Source of the DNA: Lumbricus rubellus
Lineage: Eukaryota; Annelida; Clitellata; Crassiclitellata; Lumbricidae
Direction of reading: 5' to 3'
Assembly: GCA_945859605.1 (NCBI GenBank)
Contig: OX243816.1
Coordinates: forward strand, 31,892,771 to 31,956,770
Length of the DNA stretch: 64,000 nucleotides
Positions 34,501 to 45,152 of this stretch are shown here, one piece after another (the stretch's first letter is position 1; every line of letters begins with the position of its first letter). The notes below the pieces were generated by a model, which had not been told where the DNA came from, did not search any database, and saw only the letters and a program-made list of their open reading frames with translations. Made by a program: the position numbers and the translations under genes.

Positions 34501-34663
34501 GAGGAGAGCGGTGTTGAGTGACGTCATGACGGATGTGATCGTGCTGTCGGCGCCAAATTCATCTCGAAAAACCTCGAAGAAAATCCCGCAAGTCCACGAG
34601 ATCCCGTAAATGATCACGTGACTGAGGAACGAAACGATGACGACGACCCATCGATAGGACAAC
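29740..34663 (-). CDS. SLC16-family monocarboxylate transporter (MFS), N-terminal exon missing
   Basis: Four exons join in frame: 34491-34663, 33578-33721, 30259-31002 and 29740-29945 with the stop (about 422 codons). The first has the MCT-type helix 1, YRWVVVIVSFLSHVIIYGIS..GIFFEVF, normally preceded by a DGG motif. Later exons give GPLSGLLTNRFGHRPVAIVG, GFGLGLSYIP, the paired ALALGLAACGAGIGS helix, GANFLGRIAFGLLANQKRV and GAPVAGWLYDTTQFY. The C-terminal tail is acidic and cytosolic by family analogy. The first exon begins with the last base of a codon (acceptor 34664-34665), so about 30-60 N-terminal residues lie in an exon I could not find. Family membership is firm. The exact member and substrate are not: monocarboxylates such as lactate are usual, but orphan members exist. 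Confidence 0.9.
29949..30150. mobile_element. Mariner-MITE copy abutting the last MCT exon
   Basis: Begins after TA at 29947-29948 with CAGGATGTGCCAAAAAAGAC, a diverged form of the 3514 element end. It continues with GCCGATATCGTGGCCAGAAG, AAATGAAATTTTACA and AGTGAGACCACC, all in the order seen at 3514-3900 and 4290-4450. The far end is lost. It lies in the last MCT intron, three bases from the exon. Confidence 0.8.
31058..32713. mobile_element. 1.66-kb TIR element with CATGGGC ends in an MCT intron
   Basis: Perfect 16-bp inverted ends CATGGGCGTCCGCAGG with a perfect 8-bp duplication TCTCAGTC (31050-31057 and 32714-32721). GCGCCCCCCTAGA-type sequence recurs inside both ends. The interior includes a TA run (31473-31519) and a purine-rich tract (31780-31870), and no recognisable transposase. 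Target length fits hAT or P superfamilies. Confidence 0.88.
31473..31519 (+). repeat. (TA)n microsatellite
   Basis: Uninterrupted TA dinucleotides inside the 31058-32713 element. Confidence 0.95.
32889..32935 (+). other. G-run cluster with quadruplex potential
   Basis: Successive runs of three or more G separated by short spacers (GGGGGGTGTGGGTGGGAGG, then GTGGGAGGTGGG and AGGGG) satisfy the usual G-quadruplex pattern. Located in an MCT intron. Confidence 0.6.
33828..34009 (-). mobile_element. 3' tail of an L2/CR1-like LINE or related SINE, reverse orientation
   Basis: On the minus strand it ends GAGCGCCTCTGAGTAGTTTC, then ATAAAGGGGCGCTATATAAA, the same tail as SINE family 1. It is preceded by a body (TGGAATAGCATTCC and CGCAGGACTTTGC) that the SINEs lack, suggesting LINE 3' UTR sequence. 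Confidence 0.65.
34018..34334. mobile_element. hAT MITE with left end deleted
   Basis: Same family as 24677-25105: CAATCCGGCCATGGCCCCCC, GTCATCAACTTTTTTGGCGG-type blocks and the right end CTGGATCCGCCACTG. The 8-bp duplication ACTGAGCC is intact at 34010-34017 and 34335-34342, yet the left terminus is missing. Confidence 0.85.
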
Positions 34664-34699
34664 CTGAATATGCAACACAAGTACAACGGCAACCGTTTA

Positions 34700-35180
34700 C
34701 CGTTTAACGTTGTCTGCTTGCAATAGCTATATCATCATTGATTCATCAATTCAACAATAATAAGTTCATCATAATATTATAATAATTATTATTATCGTGG
34801 CTATTAACGATACCAATTGATGTAGTCGTAAAAGTTCTAACTTCTGTAGCGCCAGCGCATAAATCACAAGGCATCAGCCGATGGCGCACCAACCCAATCA
34901 GGTCAATACTATGAAAACGTCGTCATCAATTGCTATGGCAACGGCAGCCATGGGAAACACTGTGCCTTAATGTAACTATATACATGTCTATAGCAACTGC
35001 GCGGTAACTTACTGCATGTAACCTAGTCTACATGAAAAAAACTATTTTTTAAGCCTGAATGACAAAACCTTTTTTAGCTGTGGCTGGGTTGGGAGCGCCT
35101 CTGAGTAGATCTCTTGAAGAGGCTAAAAATAAATTCTTGAAATGAATGGATGAATGGAATGAATGAAAAGTATGTTCTCT
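34700..35180. other. MCT 5' flank or intron, with a SINE-tail fragment
   Basis: No exon recognised. At 35088-35136 a fragment GGGAGCGCCTCTGAGTAGAT matches the SINE/LINE tail, followed by ATGAATGGA-type repeats to about 35167. Confidence 0.5.
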
Positions 35181-35181
35181 G

Positions 35182-35391
35182 CAGAGCTTTTTCAGAGCAT
35201 TTTTTTAATTTCACAACTCCTTTGTGTCCTTTCCATTCCCATCCTCAATGATAAATTGCCTCAAATCGGATGACAATGACTTATTTTACTATTTTTAAAA
35301 CTCAACAGAAGTGCCTCTGCAACTGCACAGATCTATGTAGAAGTGCACAATGCACATGTTGTGTATACAACTGCACGCTAAAAAAGCCCTG
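35182..35391. mobile_element. hAT-like MITE
   Basis: Ends CAGAGCTTTTTCAGAGC and, reversed, CAGGGCTTTTTTAGCGTGC. The flanking 8-mers are GTTCTCTG and GTTCACTG (7 of 8). The interior has GCAACTGCACAGATC, also found in the relic at 15510-15788. Confidence 0.75.
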
Positions 35392-35399
35392 GTTCACTG

Positions 35400-36120
35400 A
35401 AGATGTCAACAGAACTATTATTGGACTATTTGGCACATGGTAGGAGTCTAGGCCTGTTAGGTGCACATGTTTATAGGCCTATACGCTACGTCTAGGTTAT
35501 GGTTTGTCATCTATTGATTGGGGGCCTCGAATAGATATTGTCCTACAGTCGTTGACTATTATTATATAGTTATGCCTATAATTTTGCTTTTTAGTCTCGC
35601 ATCTCAGTTATATAATAGTCTCATAGACCTTGAGCGCCTAATTAGACGACTAGCTGGAGGAAACAAGTGGCGCACCTGTCTATAATGCCATTGGCCTATT
35701 CTGTATGATTTACTATCAGGTGGGTTTAAGGTGCGCACGCTATAGTGTATGATTTTTCCAGGTATGCATGCATAGGCCATATTGATTCTACTACCATTTG
35801 CATGCATGGTCTATGGCCGTTGGAAAGATCAGGTGGAATAGCGGGTGGTATCAAGGCCGTAGCCAGGATCATTTTATTGGGGAGGGGTGTGTTCATTCGA
35901 CCTTGAGCAACCGAATCAACTGACTAAGTAGTCCATTATGTGCCATGAGGTCCCGTTTGCAAAATGGTGTTGGGGGAGTTTCTCACTTCCAATCAGTCAG
36001 TGGGTCCCTGGACATGAAAAATCACCGAGGTGCTTGTCTGCCATGACGTCACGAATGACGTAATCGACAAATCCAATATGGCCGCCGCCGGCCATATTGG
36101 AAAATTCATCTTCTTTATTT
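35400..36120. other. Intergenic, no supported gene
   Basis: AT-rich with TAGGCCTA motifs. Short frames lack splice or family support. Confidence 0.45.
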
Positions 36121-36128
36121 CTTGCAGT

Positions 36129-36530
36129 ATATGCACGTGTAATACCTCTAATGGTACTGATTCAGGTATGTAGAATTCATTTCTGATATTGGTTTTGTCA
36201 TCAGGGGTCATCTTGAGGTCATAAGGTCATGGTCAAGGTCATTTTTTCATCTTTTTCATTTCCTTCAGCTTATGCACGTGTAATACCTCTAATGGTACTA
36301 ATTCAGGTATGTAGAATTCATTTCTAATATTGTTTTTGTCATCAGAGGTCGTCTTAAGGTCATAGAGGTCATGTCAAGGTCAATGAGTTTCGTATTTTTC
36401 ATTTATTACAACATATATGCATGTGTAATACCTCTAATGCTACTGATTCGGATATGTAGAATTCATTTCTGACATTGTTGTTGTCATCAGGGGTTATCTG
36501 AAGGTTATGAGGTCATGTTCATTGTGTGTT
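36129..36530 (+). repeat. Three-copy tandem repeat (~143 bp) rich in AGGTCA half-sites
   Basis: Units starting TATGCACGTGTAATACCTCT occur at about 36129, 36271 and 36416. Each continues with GTATGTAGAATTCATTTCTG and TTGTCATCAG, then a cluster of AGGTCA motifs such as GGTCATGGTCAAGGTCATTT. Confidence 0.88.
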
Positions 36531-36534
36531 GCAA

Positions 36535-36946
36535 ATGGTTGGCATGGTCCACCAGGAGGGCCCCTCGCTGCAACTATGTGGCCTCTGAGGCCCTCTGATC
36601 CACTGCTTGTAGGAGGGAGTGCATCCATTCCGAACAAGTATGTGATTTAGTTGTCTAATCTCATCTGGTCGAACATCTCACATGTTGTAATTGACCTTTT
36701 CTCTGCCCCGACACGTACCAAGTACTTCTCTACTAATGCTGCATCTTGCTCTAACAGCGTGTCTGTCTCTCCAAAGCTGGTTAGATACTGTAGCCTAGTG
36801 TACTTGGTTGCAAGCAATAGCTGCGACGGCTGCGTGTCAGGATCCCACCTTAGACGTAGGCCTACAGGCATAAGCGTACGAGGCGGGGGTTCAGGGGGGG
36901 CAATTGCCCTCCCACTTTCGGGCAAATCTGGTTGGTTTTTGGGCAA
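36535..36946 (-). pseudogene. Decayed transposon-associated ORF fragment
   Basis: Minus-strand frame contains YLTSFGETDTLLEQDAALVE, KYLVRVGAEK and FDQMRLDN, then a stop, then MDALPPTSSGSEGLRGHI. I recall this order (a YLVRV segment, FD-x-RL, LPPTS, RGHI) from repetitive invertebrate ORFs of uncertain nature. The internal stop and truncated ends mark it as a relic. Confidence 0.4.
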
Positions 36947-36959
36947 AGACAGACCGAAT

Positions 36960-37342
36960 GACTAAAAAAAGGTCGTCAACTTTCATTAATTTGTAGGTCC
37001 CCGTGGACGGACCGTGCTATATATAAGCCTATAACCCGAGATTTTGAATCTCTGAAATATAGCCATGGATGCACCTGCGGGAAGCGAACCGCGCGGCCCG
37101 CACGCTCTCTTTCACAGAGTTGCGTACATACGAGCGGCCAGCGCTCTTACCGATGTAGCTACGCTAGGCAGTAGGCCTACGACTCTTTGTGATAGCAAAT
37201 TAGTAATGTCTTTTAAAATAGTCTTTTTCCTCATACAGATCAATATGCAAAGCTTGTTGCATGTTTAACGACACTGCCATATCAAAGATGATTAGTGTCG
37301 CCCTCCTCATTTATCCAGGCTTGGGACTGGCACTGGCAGAAT
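36960..37342. other. Intergenic with a SINE-family-2 tail fragment
   Basis: At 37262-37305 GTTTAACGACACTGCCATAT and CAAAGATGATTAGTGTCG resemble the 3' tail of the SINE nested at 28261 (reverse orientation). The CpG-containing stretch at 37065-37165 may be its degraded tRNA-like part. No gene. Confidence 0.45.
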
Positions 37343-37626
37343 CAGGGCCGGATTAAGCAATGTGGGGGCCCTGTTCGGGAATGTTTTGCAAAAACTTTTT
37401 CATACCATTTCATCCGCCCAAAAAGTTGATGACCTTTTTTTTAATCATCTTGCGAAATTTTTGGGAAAATCATACCATTTCATCCGCCAAAAAAGTTGAT
37501 GACCTTTTTTTAGTCATCTGGCGAAATTTTCGGAAAAATAGTCGTTTCACACATTTGTGGGGGCCCCCTAAAGTGTGGGGGCCCCTGTTCGGCCGAACAT
37601 GTTGAACATGCCTTAATCCGGCCCTG
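37343..37626. mobile_element. hAT MITE with TIR CAGGGCCGGATTAAG
   Basis: Ends CAGGGCCGGATTAAGCAATG and, reversed, CAGGGCCGGATTAAGGCATG. The flanking 8-mers are GGCAGAAT and GGCATAAT (7 of 8). The interior repeats CATACCATTTCATCCGCC with AAAAAGTTGATGACC twice and has GGGGGCCCC blocks. Another right end is at 19392. Confidence 0.9.
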
Positions 37627-37830
37627 GGCATAATGCGACCAGTGACGAAGTTCATATAGGCCTAGGCCTATGCAGTTAGGTCTATGCAAAATAAAGTAGG
37701 CCTATACGAAGCAACTTGAACTTACATTTTTCATTGACGTCGTGAATAGTAGTAGCAGCACACTATCACAGATCATGTAACGATTCCATTTCTGCAGCGA
37801 GGTCGTATACTCCTGTCAAACTAACTCTGA

Positions 37831-38010
37831 GTGACACTACAACTGGCGTACGACGATTCGGGGCAGAGAATCAGAGCAAAACAGAGCCTTGCGAAGGCCA
37901 TCAGCACGAGAGCCAGCGCCGCCAAAGGTCGCAAGCATGACTATAGACCTTACGACGGTGTTGGGCCTGACGAAACCGACGCCTCGGCAGGTGAGCTGAT
38001 AGGAGAGGAA
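37831..38010. other. CpG-rich open region, possible unrecognised exon or promoter
   Basis: GC- and CpG-richer than its surroundings and open in more than one frame. On the plus strand a frame ends at a good donor-like CGGCAG|GTGAGC (about 37988). No partner exon was found and the MCT DGG motif was not seen on the minus strand. Confidence 0.25.
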
Positions 38011-38031
38011 GGAGGGGGATTGGAGGAGCAG

Positions 38032-38032
<1 letters not shown>

Positions 38033-38102
<70 letters not shown>

Positions 38103-38118
38103 ACACACACACACACAC
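38033..38118 (+). repeat. (GA)n(CA)n compound microsatellite
   Basis: A GA run to 38099 followed directly by a CA run to 38118. Generates spurious RERE and SLSL frames. Confidence 0.96.
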
Positions 38119-38299
38119 CTATCGCGCGCAAGAGTTATTGATCCGAGACACAAAGGAATCAAGTGTAGAGAGATTGCAAAGGAATAGCGCAATGCATCAA
38201 GATCAATCCACACACACAATGCATGGTCTCACTTTCAATCTATTCGGTGTCTTAGGCCTCGAGCTTCATCATAAACAGTCGGCGAACAGTCCAAGTAGG

Positions 38300-38446
38300 C
38301 AGGGTGAGAATTGCCGGGGGGGTTGGGGGGGGGGTTCAACCCCCCCAGTCTTTCTTAGAGCCCCATGTTAAAGTATGTTTTTCACACCCCAATTTCAAGT
38401 TTATCATAGGCCAACCCCCCGTTATTTTTCCACAATTCTCATACTG
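38300..38446. mobile_element. Short hAT MITE (147 bp)
   Basis: Ends CAGGGTGAGAATTGC and, reversed, CAGTATGAGAATTGTGG, with a perfect 8-bp duplication CAAGTAGG (38292-38299 and 38447-38454). GGGGGTTGG / CCAACCCCCC pair further in. Confidence 0.9.
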
Positions 38447-38454
38447 CAAGTAGG

Positions 38455-40494
38455 GCTGAACGTCACGGTCATGCCCCACCCAATTCAATATGAGCCAAAC
38501 GTAAGTACAGGCCCACAGACCTAGTAGTAGACCAATACAATTTATTGCAGGCCTAAAGGTTCAATGTGCGCTCTGGAATAGGCCGCGGTCTTCAATCACG
38601 CGATAAAAATCGATTCAGCCAGACTAATTGATTAGTCGATTGAGAACAATCCCAGTTATGCATAGGCCTAGCCAGCCTATATACCGGCCTATAAGGCCTA
38701 CATCGATTCTCATTTAGATCACAAACTGTACAAGCCTATGCATAGATTAGGTATCAACAATAATGCGCAAAAACCACAACCAATATATTAAGCCTAATAT
38801 TTTTATGTAGGCATATTGTACATGTATAGGCCTATATGTAACTATATATTATAATGTACATATTAATATATTATATAGCTATTGTATATAGTAGGCTATA
38901 CTATATACATGTATATAAGTTGTATTTATATGACGATTTCGTGCGTTTACAAGTGTGCCAGAATTAAATCTGTCGTAGCCTACGTATACATAGGCCTATA
39001 GTTGGCAGGGCATTGTATTCAAATGAGCCGACAAATCCCCGTTCCTTTCTCATCCTTCATGCTATCATGTATACCCGATCAACGGATACTATACCGAGTC
39101 ATTGACCTAGATGTATGAGCTTTGCTGGTCAGCGTTTCCCGCCTGAAACAATTGCCTAAGTCTGGACTCTCGGTCGAATGGTTTCTATGACTGCATGATT
39201 CGAACATTTGGAAATCATTTCCCGTTCTGTATGCATTTTCAGTTCTCTATGATAATGCTGATGGCTATCTGATATACCCGGCGTTTCCCGGGAAATTTCA
39301 ATTTTTGGCCCCCGATTCCAAGAGCGCCTCACAAACAGCCATGGCGCCATTCACAACCAAAATTAAGACTCGTGTGCCACATTTTGCTTGACCTGCGGCT
39401 TCCATAGATGGTATACACGGCGTTTGCACGGTCATTATATCCATTCATACATAATTATAGTCTAGCCTACATCTCGCGACTGAACAGGCTTAGTGTAGGC
39501 CACTATTGACGGGGGTTTCAATAAAATTCAATTCCTATAAGAGATGACAGAAGTACATTTCAGCAAGCGTGCATGATCTTAAAAAGTTCATTCCCAGACA
39601 AAAAGTTCACTGGGTCAAACTTGTCCTGCATTGATGGTGCACAATGCACATGCGAGCTGTCCTATGCATGGGTGATAATATACATGTATATAGTATATAC
39701 GACCTGCAGCTACGGTCGAGGTCATATTCAAGACAAGAGAACAAAAAACAAAATATCCCAAGTATGTCTTTGTTGAGCAGGTGCGTGTGTCAGTTAATGT
39801 AAAAATGTGTCGTGTGTTATATAAAGTCGTCTATGGCATTCTTTGAAGTGTAACATGTGAAGTAGGCGTTTATTTTGTGAGCCATGTCTTTGAGGCATTT
39901 GGCATCAGCTAGGCTACCTTTAGAGCAGTTCACTCGCGTTGAAGTGTACTGTAGACCTACATGAGACGCACAGGCCTACATACCCAGGGCAGGACGCCGC
40001 AGGAGGGGGCGTGAATAACAAGAATTTTTAATGTGTATTTTTCCAATTATTCAATTTCCCTTTAAGAACTACGCATAATGCAGGCCTAAATTTACGTCAA
40101 TATTATTGCAAAGTGGTTTCTATGAATGGGAACAATGGTCCCTATTAGCTATTATCTATGCCAGCCATAATTACGATTTTGTAAGTATTCAATAGGCCTA
40201 AGTTTGAATTAGATGATCAACAAAAGGATTGCGTAAGCATGTGGGACTGTGGGAGGAGTACAGGATGACGGAAGGTAAGGATGGATCAAGCCCCCCCCCT
40301 CGAGAATATGGCGGCGGCAATGGCGTAGGCCTAGCTAGACACCAAACTGAACCCGGGCAGCAAACCAACTCAACAAAGAGTCAACATTGATCATAATCAA
40401 GACACCAATCTGATTAATTCTAAGGTGGTAATTAGCAACTAGGCCCAATAGACCTAGGCTATATGCCTATTATAATTTTGAAGATAAAAACAGT
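38455..40494. other. AT-rich intergenic region, no supported gene
   Basis: Dense in TAGGCCTA-type motifs (for example near 38660-38830) and in ATAT tracts. No exon or element boundary recognised. Confidence 0.5.
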
Positions 40495-40618
40495 GCAACA
40501 AAGGTAAGAAATTTTTTTGCTTTGTATAAATATGAATTATCTTTAAGCCTGTAAAACATGATTTAAAATTTGTACCTTTGGCCAAAACTGTAGGGGATTG
40601 GTTTTTTGGCCCACCCTG
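40495..40618. mobile_element. Right-end fragment of the mariner MITE family
   Basis: Ends TTTTTTGGCCCACCCTG followed by TA. The inner part (ATATGAATTATCTTTAAGCC, TGTAAAAC, TTGGCCAAAACTGTAGGGGA) follows the right half of the 3514-4683 element. The left half is missing. Confidence 0.8.
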
Positions 40619-42207
40619 TAGCTGTCTTATGTATGTGCTGCAACAACAAAAGGAAGTTGAAAATAGCCATCAATTTACTTTGAAATCTTCTTCTTATATA
40701 TGAAATACATCAAGATAATTGAACCATTTAAACAAAACAAACAATTTAGCATAAAGTGTTACAGCTTTGCTTAAAAGAAGCTTTACTTCATATGCATGAG
40801 ACTTAGCATTTATCACAGATACTACTTCCTTTTCAACAATCTCTGCCATTGAATTCACTACAACTCACAAATGCATGATTGTCAAATAGGCATGTCAGCA
40901 GTCCGCAGACACATGGATGCCAAGTACCCTTGTGAAGAGTGGCACACAGTCAGTGAAGTCAATACCCAAAACCCACCCAACTAAAATTACATGTTATTTA
41001 CCAGTCATGAGTTTGACAAAATTAAATTGCAATTTAGACAAGTGAAGACATGACTGAAACGTTACTATAGGTTGTAAATGTGGTTTATCGTTAGCATATC
41101 AGTGAGTCTACAGATTGAATTGGAACTCAGACATGTTCTGACTTCAACATTTCATACAATATCTTCCTTTTCACTTACGGTCAATCCCATCGACAATTTC
41201 CATTGTGAATAACATCAACAAGTCTCAAAGATTAAAATTGTAAATGACATTAACAAGTCTGCATCGTAGTCTCAAATAACACAAACAAGCACTACCTTTA
41301 TATCGAAATGACTGAATGACACTAACAAGTTTTAAGTTTACATCTGAATGACTGACATTTCTTTACCCGTACGGCATATATTAACTAGTTGACACAGCAA
41401 CAAAAACTGGACAATTAAGCCTTAACAATGAACTGCAGAAATAGGCCAACTGCACATAGGGGCAGGGGATATGTCCTAGCCAAAATTGGTGGGGGTTTTG
41501 TCCCAAGGATTTCTCTGAAGGTTTAGTCCAGGGGATAATGTCCTACATCTGATACGTAGCCTGTTAGCAAAGTGTCTACCAAACTACATACAGTAATATT
41601 ATTAGCCAAAGTAGGTGTAGTGACTCACATGCATCAAAATGAGGATTATAGTTAGCCCAGCCGCTTCTAATGACTTCGCTGTGGATGACGAGTATGTCTC
41701 ATCATACAATCTATACTAGTATACAGTATCTATAAAGGAGGATGTATTTGGGACTTTGGATTTGTTTCCACAATGCACATCAACAATTTCTCGGGTATGG
41801 ATCTGAAACCTTGTCCCTGGGTAGAAACCCACCCAATGATGAGATTGGCCAATACCATCACCATAGAGGGGGTGCGGGGAGAGCAAAACCCCCATCTTGG
41901 ACTAGTAGTCTAACCGAAATTTTTTACAGTGCACTGCAGGATATCGCAGGCGAATAATTCACCAAAGAGAGATTTCTCGAAGTGGGTCCGATTGGTGATG
42001 GGGTGCACACATGGGGGGTCAGATAATGGAGCGGGGTGGGGTCCAGATAGAGACACACTTGTTCAGTTTGCAATTAAATCAGATGGAATTAGTATTTAGT
42101 ACAGGTAGTCAACTAGTCATACATAGATCTCTGCATGAATTCACTTACTTGGGACATGCATGCAACCAACAATCTGAAAATTTATCATCAACAATGCAAA
42201 ACAGCGG
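40619..42207. other. Intergenic, downstream of TAF1A
   Basis: No supported gene. Short ACTAACAAG-type recurrences occur at 41210-41340. The proximal part may be the TAF1A 3' UTR. Confidence 0.45.
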
Positions 42208-45079
42208 TCACGAGTTTCCTTGAAGTGGAAACAGACTAGGCACATGCTTAACCTGTTTGAGTAACGAAACGCCATAAAATTCATGCGGAATCTTCCGCAA
42301 AGTCGATTTAACCACCGACGTGAATTCATTCGTCGTGCCAAGAAGAAAACGAGCAACGACGGCTTTAAAAGACAACATCTCGTACTCCTCATTGCTCATA
42401 TCGACAAGCTGAGTCAGTGAAAACTGATAGGCAGGCCACCAGGAATACCGATTCTCCTCGAGCCAACAATCTCTAACGGAATCCACGAGAAAAGCATAAT
42501 CTTCACTGTCTGATGGCTGCATCGATTGCGTAACCAGTATTTCCGCAAACATCTGCCACGCTGAACTGTTGAGCTGATTGTAGTCGAGGTAGTTGAAAAG
42601 GAAGACAATAGGATTGGACTTTCTTCTCTGGAACACCTTTCCATCTGAGCTGAACTTACACAGTTCGAGCGTAAGTTCGTCCGATGGGACAAAAGTGCAG
42701 AGTTCCTGTAGAACTCGGATTCGCTCCTCCTGATCGTAAGCGTTACGACAGTAGAAGTCGTAAAGAAGTCTCCACGCATTCGGATTGAGAGGGTGTTGGT
42801 TGACGTAATTCTTCAGAACCGTTTCAGCCTTTTCGAGACAAGCGCTTTTCTCGTTTGGAACAAGCTGGCTCTTGTATTCGAGCAATTCAACGTGCTTCGA
42901 GAAGAATATATCCCAGCAGCCGGGCTCGCTCTTACACTTTGAATTAAATTCGTCGAATCCTTGGATGGCGCTGTCAACAGTCGATACAAGAACCTGCACA
43001 AGTTCTTCAACGCTTTCTTGCCCAACCATCCAACTCGACAGTGCCTGCTTTCGCAAGATGCACTCGCCGTACAGAATCATTGCGCTGTAACCGAACAGCA
43101 AACAGTTCTCGACCATCTCGTCCCATTTCGAACGCATCGGACGTTTCTTGCTTTTGTCGTTGTCCTTGCTGTACGAGATCGCGGTTTTCAGCTGAAGCAG
43201 CGCAGAATTCCAGTCAAACTTCTCTGGCAGCTGAGCAGCCGACAAAAGAAACTGATCGAGGCTGAGCTGCTTCACTCGAATATCAGACAGCAAGCCGAGC
43301 TTTGACGAGAGCGTCGCCAGGGCATTACTGTTATCAGAGAGTTGTAACGAGAGTTTATCAAACAGTTCAAAACTCAATCGAAGAATTGTTAAGCCGTTTT
43401 TCAAGATCGGGTGACGGATGACGCTCCTCAAGACACGAAATGCATCGGTCCAGCGAAACGAAAGAAAACAATCGCGGATCACCGCAAACATCTGCATCAT
43501 CTTGTACGATATGAATTTGTACTGAACAAACAGCGGATCACAGCTTTCATTTTGTGATTTCTCAATCATCCTCAGGCAGTCTCGAAGCTCCTCGCAATCG
43601 CTGTCGAGATCTTCTTCGTTGTTTGCGGTTCCTATCAGCATTCTCAGGTTCCGCTTGACTGATTCAAGTTCTTTCCTGGCGTCACTGATGTTCTTTCTGT
43701 CCAGCTCCGTTTTTACTTTCTTCGTTGAAGTACTATGCTAAAAAGCAACACAAACAGTCATTTTCTCTTGCAGAATAGATACATGATACAATTCATCTGG
43801 CTAGGTACTCGCCCAGCAGCTCCAGAAGCTTGATTTCATTCTGCTCTCTGAAAAATTTCCGCTGTTTTCCTTCTCTTCAAGTGTTCGGGATCTGGGTGTT
43901 GTAATTGATAGCTCACTTACCTTTACTGAGCATATTTCCAATGTGACACGCTCGTCATATTTCCATTTAAGACGTCTCAGAGCCATTCGTCGCTCTGTCT
44001 CCTCCTCCATCTTCACTACCTTAATTCATGCTTTTATATGTTCACGAATTGACTATTGCAATGCTCTCCTCATTGGTCTTCCTAAAGTTCGTCTTTCACC
44101 GATTCAGTCGGTTCTCAACTCAGCTGCTAGACTGATTGCCCGCCTTCCAAAGTACTCTCACATCTCTACCTTTATGTTTCATGAACTTCACTGGCTTCCT
44201 CTCCGTGCTCGCACACAATTTAAGATCCTCACTCTGATCATAAAGGCTCAACGGGGTCTTGCCCCAAAATATCTCACTAATGTTTTACTTCGTCCTCACT
44301 CAGCTTCCTCCCACCGTCCACTTCGTTCATCCAACAGATTTGACCTCTTGGTTCCTCGGTCTAGAACTGTTATGGCTCAGTCTCGATCATTTGTCTCAAT
44401 TGGTCCTTCTCTTTGGAATGCCCTTTCTCCTTCTGTTCGCTCTACACTTTTTTCAGGTAGTCTCTCCTCTGCTTTGTCTCTTCTCAAAACCTGTTTCTTC
44501 TCGCTGGGCCTTGCGCACTGGAAGCGCCTCTGAACGGTTCACCCTACTAGAGGCGCTTTATAAATGTTTAAATACAATACAATACAATGATACTGAAAGT
44601 CAGACCTGTGTATATGATGAACAGAGTGAAACTCAAATGCCGCATGCTATTTATAGGACATCTTGATAACTTTACTGATATCAATTAATTAGTTTTTATG
44701 TGCATTTGAGAATGGTTGCTGCTAAACAACTCTGTCATCATGAAGATGTTTCTCAGTTTTGCCCTCTCAATTATCCAGGAATGGTATATAGGAACCACAC
44801 AAAAATTGCAGTAGCAGAGACCTAGCAGAGTTTTATGGCACTGCGTGTGTGCATAGCAAACCTACAAATCCAGGAACGCATATTTTGCTGGCTACCCGAA
44901 ACTAATTTCTAACAGAAAAATATTCAAGAAAACGCGTGAAAAAAGAAGCGTCATCGTCAACTTTCGCATTACAGTCTGTGTGTGATAAAAATGTAAGAAA
45001 AGAAGCACACCTCATTTTCGACGTTTTTTGCGTCATCGAGTTTACGTTTTCTTCCTTTTGTTAGTACACGGCTCGCCAT
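42208..45079 (-). CDS. TAF1A: TATA-box-binding protein-associated factor, RNA polymerase I, subunit A
   Basis: Two coding exons: 45011-45079 (start MASRVLTKGRKRKLDD) and 42208-43737, joined in frame to about 532 codons. TAF1A is a subunit of the SL1/TIF-IB complex that recruits RNA polymerase I to rDNA promoters in the nucleolus. The assignment rests on conserved blocks in the right order: WDIFFSKHVELLEYKSQL, NPNAWRLLYDFYCRN, LQELCTFVPSDELTLELC, FLFNYLDYNQLNSSAWQMFA and SWWPAYQFSL followed by a helical segment. The fold is tetratricopeptide-like helical pairs. It is somewhat longer than the human protein (about 450) because of the N-terminus. The first exon carries a short basic KGRKRK stretch that could be a nuclear signal. 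An antisense LINE fragment lies in the intron. It is transcribed in the same direction as JMJD4, about 3.9 kb away. Confidence 0.9.
43805..44590 (+). mobile_element. 5'-truncated L2/CR1-like LINE in TAF1A intron 1
   Basis: A plus-strand frame to the TGA at about 44531 encodes the C-terminal part of a non-LTR reverse transcriptase: RDLGVVIDSSLTFTEHI, IHAFICSRIDYCNALLIGLP, LNSAARLI, LHWLPLRARTQFKI and SFVSIGPSLWNALSPSVRS. This order is typical of the L2/CR1 group. After the stop the 3' UTR reads AGCGCCTCTGAACGG, then AGAGGCGCTTTATAAATG, and ends in an ATACA repeat. The catalytic palm and endonuclease are missing. It lies antisense to TAF1A. Confidence 0.9.
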
Positions 45080-45152
45080 TTTCGTAAAATTTATTAATAA
45101 AATCCAAAACCACGTTTCGCAAATCTGGAAATCAACAGGAAGTAGAATTATT

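Noticed and set aside
37837..38219. SLSLSL and RERERE frames
   Set aside because: Translations of the GA/CA microsatellite.
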